A model generated the notes under the pieces. That model worked only from the letters and a program-made list of their open reading frames with translations, ran no database searches and was not told the DNA's origin. Positions 59,856-64,000 of a stretch of DNA of 64,000 nucleotides are shown piece by piece. This DNA comes from Nymphaea colorata (lineage: Eukaryota; Streptophyta; Magnoliopsida; Nymphaeales; Nymphaeaceae). The stretch covers positions 25,557,876 to 25,621,875 of the forward strand of contig NC_045142.1 in assembly GCF_008831285.2 (NCBI RefSeq), written 5' to 3'. How positions within the stretch are numbered: the first letter of the stretch is position 1; each line of letters begins with the position of its first letter. Made by a program: the position numbers and the translations under genes.

Positions 59856-61419
59856 AAATGCATACCCTGGGCCTGGGCCTCCATGGCTCTCAAACCATGG
59901 AGTACCATGGGAGAGGGTTTCTCTATGTCTCTCTCATCATGACCTCCCGTCATGGACCCCGAGCCCCTTTTGGGTATAGGACCTACAGACTTCAGAATTC
60001 TCACGATCTAATATCTGTGGATCACATGAAATCGGAGGCCATTAATCCAATACCAAATCCTCAATTGGCAGACAAAGACAAGGAGAAACATCAAAACAGG
60101 GAGAAATATCAAAAAAGAACTAAAACACATCTAATCACATTAAGTCAGATTGAAAAGTCTGATCAAAAGGCAAGACAAATTTTTGCCCAAAATCTCTCAA
60201 AATTCACATACGCCGCTGGTGGTTTCAGGGGTTTAGGTCTACTTTTCCGACCAAAAACCAATGGTTTCTACCAGTTTTTGGTTCAATTGAATGCCGAGGA
60301 TCCTAGAGAATCTTTTAAACTAGTGAAAGCACATAAAACCTCAAGAGTCCAAGGAAAACCCAAGAGAAATCACTCGCTTTTCATAGATATAGTAGGCAAG
60401 GTAAAAACAGGAAAAAACCACTTTTGATCCATCAAACCCACATCTAGATCTGATTTTTATCTTGTAAAACAATCGCTTCCCCCTTTTAGATACGTTTAGC
60501 AATTAAATCACTGTAAGAAATCGTGATTTTAAGGTTAAAATATCTGACTTTTAGGCTGAAAAATGAACGCCCAGAAGAAGCACTGTTCATTGTCTTTCTT
60601 CTTGTTTTTTGGCAGATTCCGGTGACGTCCGGCCTTCTCCATCTGAACTAATAGAGAAGGAGAGAAAGAGAGATCAAGCTCGACCCTTGGTTTCAGTAGA
60701 GAGGGAAGAGAGGAGCGAGGGAGAACGCACGGTTCGACCCCTTGCTTTCATTTTTTTTGTTTTTCTTTTTCGCTCTTCGTCAAAACAAGTTTAAAACAGG
60801 TAATCTGCTTCCATCCGCCCAAGACATATTTCCACCATGATCATGACCGTTCATTCAACCCAAATCGAGCAGCCCAAATGGTCTTACTCTTGTCTGGCAA
60901 ATACCGGAGAGAGAAAGAAGAGACTTACTGACGATTAAGAAGAAAACCTTTAAGCTGACCAACTTTGCTCATTGCTTGTCTCCATTCGTCAACATCTCTA
61001 GAACACTTTTGATGAGTGGAGAAAGCCATTTCGAAAGGGCCACTCTGATGGCTCACGTTGGAAGGCTCAACGTAGAAGAAGACGGGGATGATCTCCTTCT
61101 TGAGTCGAAACATCGCTGCCAATTCCATCAAGCACGCCTTAGAATCAGCATATCGGCTCGACAGGATGACCACACAATACCTTGAATTTGCAATTGCTTC
61201 CAGAAGCCTTCCATCGATTTCCTGACCAGCCTCGATATCCTCTTCATCTATAAAGGTTTTAAATATTCCTGCATCTTTTAGAGAATTGTAGAGGTTCCAC
61301 GTGAACCCTTGGCGGGTGTCTACTCCCCTGAAACTCAGGAAAACTTGATATTTGAAAGAGCCAAAAGAAAGGAAGGAGCTCGAGGATGGAACCAATGTTG
61401 AAATCGAAGAAGCAGCCAT
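54923..61419 (-). CDS. TNL F: intact TIR-NB-ARC-LRR immune receptor, 4 exons, 1580 aa
   Basis: This is a probable intracellular immune receptor. Exons on the minus strand are 60929-61419 (TIR), 58296-59379 (NB-ARC), 57896-58189 and 54923-57796. They total 4743 bp in constant frame. The TIR has YQVFLSFRGVDTRQGFTWNL and SKACLMEL with catalytic E99. The NB-ARC exon has P-loop GMGGVGKTT (about residue 223), LLAILDDVDH, GTRILITTRDL, GGLPLALEVLG, IFLDVACFF and LRMHDLLRDMG. The fourth exon starts VFTNLKSLDLSECKELVKLP and carries LRRs interrupted three times by the same post-LRR module (minus-strand positions about 56605-56790, 55885-56085 and 55085-55275), each ending WL(S/R)(L/H)IFPxDF. Intron 1 is about 1.5 kb. 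It is unusually long for a TNL because of the tripled LRR/post-LRR unit. Domain assignment and frame are clear; the ligand is unknown. Confidence 0.95.
59823..59853. repeat. (CT)n microsatellite in intron 1 of TNL F
   Basis: A run of about 15 CT units lies beside the intron block shared with TNL C. Confidence 0.9.
59870..60070 (+). repeat. Intron-1 block shared with TNL C
   Basis: This is the counterpart of 27905-28170. It is antisense to F, as the other is antisense to C. A 208-codon frame runs through it and beyond (59801-60427). Its beginning is a translated CT run and only the middle is similar to the other copy, so a protein is unlikely. Confidence 0.6.
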
Positions 61420-61619
61420 AGCAGATCCCCTCGTTAGAACAGATCAATTTCAAAAAAGATGTTTCTGTAGGATAAGGAAGAGGCGACATAAATAGCTTGT
61501 GGAGAATAGCAGAGGGATTTTCAGGTCAATGAGGGAAAAGGAACCATGTGGCTCTCTCTCTCTTTTTCGCCTCTTACATCAGTGATGCTATGCACGATAA
61601 ATCATAAAAAAAAATAAAA

Positions 61620-61796
61620 CAGGGAAATAGATTCCTGCATCTTTAAGAGACGTGGGGGGCTGGAAGAGACGTGGGGGGCGGCGATGAAGTCTTTGAGGGT
61701 GTCTTTTCCGCTAAAATTCAAAAACATTTCGTATTTGATCACCCCAAAAGAGGAGGAGGAGGATGATAGAACCCGTGAACTCGAACAAGGAGCCAT
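61620..61796 (-). pseudogene. TIR fragment G
   Basis: From ATG 61796 the frame reads MAPCSSSRVLSSSSSSFGVI, then KYEMFLNFSGKDTLKDFIAA, a degraded TIR start. A short direct duplication (ccccccacgtctctt twice, about 61650-61683) follows. After it, tcttaaagatgcaggaatc still matches SLKDAGI of other TIRs. Homology then ends. It lies 375 bp upstream of F and is the 5' stump of a lost TNL. Confidence 0.8.
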
Positions 61797-62119
61797 AGCG
61801 GAACCCCTCGTCGTTGGAGGAGATGCTGGAAGACCCGAGATCTTAAATCGGCCGATGTGGAGGATAGAACAGGGCTTTTGGTCTATCACCTCTCTCTCCA
61901 TCGGTTACATCGATCGATGATGGATAGTGTGCGTAAGAAGGCAAAGAAAACTTTCGCAGGTCACGCCCAATGTTTTGGCGGCACTACTAAGTCACGCATC
62001 CACAATTCTTTTTTACCGCGTAATTTGAATCCAACTCCTGGTTTGGATTTCTAATTAACAAACATCTGATCAGTCAAGTGTAAATGGGTTCCATTAATCG
62101 GCAGTATTCTAGTCGAATA
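61797..62119. other. Short intergenic stretch between TIR fragment G and LRR end of H
   Basis: No gene was seen. The bases next to G are comparable in position to the other TNL leaders, but I could not match the leader text. Confidence 0.4.
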
Positions 62120-64000
62120 TCACATCAAGTGCCATGCTATTGGATGATCAGGAAATGGGAAAATACTCGAAATTAGGGTTCCTTTTACATGCCAATCTAT
62201 ACAGAACTTGCATTGATCTATACAGAGTCCGGTCAAATTCCCAATGGATTCTGGCAGTGTTGGCAGGGATGTACATTTGCGCAACACTAACTCCTCAAGT
62301 TCGCTCAGGTTTCCAACGAGATCGGGCAATGCCTTTAGAGATGTACAGTTGGATAGGTGCAAGCTCTTAAGTCCTATCAAGTTTTCGATGGGATCAGGCA
62401 ACATTGACAGAGATCGACATTTGGTAAGTATTACCTCCTGAAGTGCCGTCAACCTACCCAAGGAATTGGGAAGAGCTGATAGACATCCACATACGTAGAC
62501 GTGTAACTTCTTGAGTCCTGTCAAATTCCCAATGGAATGGGGCAATGTTGATAGGGATGTGCATGAGCCTATTTGTAACTCCTCGAGTAAAGACAACCTT
62601 TCGATTGAATAGGGCAATGTCGATAAAGATTCACAAACAAGCACATCTAACCTCCTCAGTCCTGTCAAATTCCCAAAGGAATCAGGCAATGCCAATAGAG
62701 ATTTACAACCAGCAGGATTTAACATCCTCAGCCTAGTCAAATTTTCAATGGAATCAGGCAATGCCGATAGAGATTCACAACCGCACACATTTAAATCCTT
62801 CAGTCTAGTCAAATTTTCAATGGAATCAGGCAGTGTTGACAAGGATGTACATTCGAACAATACTAACTCCTCAAGTTCGGTCAGGTTTCCAATAGAATCA
62901 GGCAATGCCAATAGAGATTCACAATTTTCCAGCTTCAACCTCTTAAGCCATGTCAATTTTCCCATGGAATTAGGAGGAGCCGATAGGCATTCACAATGGG
63001 ACGTGTCTAAACTTCTAAGTCTCGTCAAATTCTCTACGAAATGAGGCAATGTTGAGAATGATAACTATGATAGTGATAACTCCTCAAGTCTAGTGAAGTT
63101 TTCGATGGAATTGGGTAATGCCAACAGAGATGTACAATGAGACACGTCTAGCATCCTCAGTTCGGTCAAATTCTCAATGGAATTTGGCAATCTTGACGGG
63201 GATGAACACCAGCACAATCCTAAATGCTCAAGTTTGCTCAACCTTCCAATGGAACTGGGCAAGCTGTGTAGATGATAACAACTTGCCAAGTCTTTCATCT
63301 TCAGTTTGGTTGAATGTCCAATGGACTCAGGAATGTCCGTTAAACTGCTGCAGCCTCCAAGGCATAGTTTCTCTAGGTTCAAGGAGCGAGAGAAATCAGG
63401 AAGCTTCGTAAGTGCACTGCATCCACGAAGGTCCTGCACCTTCAGGTTAGTGAACACCTGTCCATCAATGGAAGCACCATTCTTTTTTTTTTTTTTTTTT
63501 TTGGGTAAGAAAGAAATTCTCCATCAATGAAGCAAGCAACAGAAATATGGTCCCACACATGAGTATAAATTGAAACTAACCTTTTTCTTTGATATGCAAC
63601 AGAAGTGACTCTGTGCTGTTCAATTCATGGACTTGGTACTTTTTAGCCACATGACGATGCGCATCCAGAAGCTGCACATCCCTTGTGGTGATGAGAATCC
63701 TTGTTCCTTCACCAAACCAGCCACAGCCACCAGCTAATGCTTTGAGTTGATCCCCATGGTCAACATCATCAAGAACAGCAAGCACCCTCTTGCCAAGAAA
63801 TCTCCTTTTTATCTCCGCAGACCCCTCATTGGGGTTGCGTATTTTTTTGCTTCCATCTTTGAACACCTCAGAAATAAATTCGTCCTGCAATTTGCGCAGC
63901 CCATCTTTTCTGTCCTTGACACCATCTATGATTATAGGCTTATAGCTTTTTCAAACCTGTCCTGGAGTCTGTTATGTATTTCCTTTGCGAGTGTTGTCTT
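62120..64000 (-). pseudogene. TNL H: decayed NB-ARC-LRR copy running off the window
   Basis: The NB-ARC exon (63581-64000, cut by the window) begins inside the P-loop (KTTLAKEIHNRLQDRFEKA). An 8-bp insertion at about 63940-63947 shifts the frame. The rest is open: EFISEVFKDGSKKIRNPNEG, VLAVLDDVDHGDQLKALAGG, GTRILITTRDV. After HELNSTESLLL it jumps straight to HIKEK, the last codons of the linker exon in C and E. The ARC half of the domain and most of the linker exon are therefore deleted. The LRR exon (62120-63458) starts VFTNLKVQDLRGCSALTKLP, has a stop at 63065-63067 and about 17 LRRs. It ends in unrelated residues without the post-LRR domain. It is clearly a pseudogene. Confidence 0.9.

Noticed and set aside
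59801-60427. 208-codon open frame on the plus strand in intron 1 of TNL F
   Set aside because: It begins in a CT microsatellite, is antisense to F, and only its middle resembles the other TNL intron. It is treated as a shared intron block.

Overview
The window is nuclear DNA of a flowering plant. It has multi-exon genes with GT-AG introns, AT-rich intergenic DNA, microsatellites and decayed transposons. The abundance of TIR-NB-ARC-LRR (TNL) immune-receptor genes argues against a grass, because grasses lack TNLs; a eudicot, magnoliid or early-diverging angiosperm fits. I cannot name the species from the sequence alone.

Layout. 1-3592: non-coding DNA with a regular 200-bp tandem array. 3593-9057 (minus): a complete 10-exon KUP/HAK/KT potassium transporter, 776 aa when spliced. 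11263-15437 (plus): a complete 8-exon gene for translation initiation factor eIF3 subunit i, 326 aa. These two housekeeping genes diverge from a 2.2-kb intergenic region and mark the conserved edge of the window. From about 17.8 kb to the end lies a TNL cluster in several states of decay: an NB-ARC relic split by a MITE-like element (17775-18300), TIR-only pseudogene A (19047-19571, +), TIR pseudogene B (25614-26100, -), TNL C (27354-32866, + with two LRR/post-LRR frameshifts), truncated TIR D (37214-37417, +), TNL E (39085-44927, + with four frame lesions), intact TNL F (54923-61419, -, 1580 aa), TIR fragment G (61620-61796, -), and decayed TNL H (62120 to the window end, -). 44.9-54 kb is gene-poor and repeat-rich.

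The TNLs share one architecture: TIR exon, NB-ARC exon, a roughly 100-codon linker/first-LRR exon, and a large LRR exon ending in a distinctive post-LRR domain (ECRRIRY ... ELSIWV ... WLKHIFPDDF). F, the only copy with an open frame throughout, repeats the LRR-plus-post-LRR unit three times. E has an expanded acidic CEIPDGI repeat between LRR and post-LRR domain. A ~0.4-0.9 kb upstream block holding a Ty1/copia fragment plus TNL leader recurs in front of A, D and E and once as an orphan at 24.4-25.25 kb, so the cluster appears to have grown by segmental duplication. Other elements include an hAT-like non-autonomous transposon with an 8-bp target duplication, a UDP-glycosyltransferase relic, and a dispersed repeat (R1) in four places.

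All exon boundaries were derived by eye from splice sites and reading frame. No alignment, expression or database search was run.
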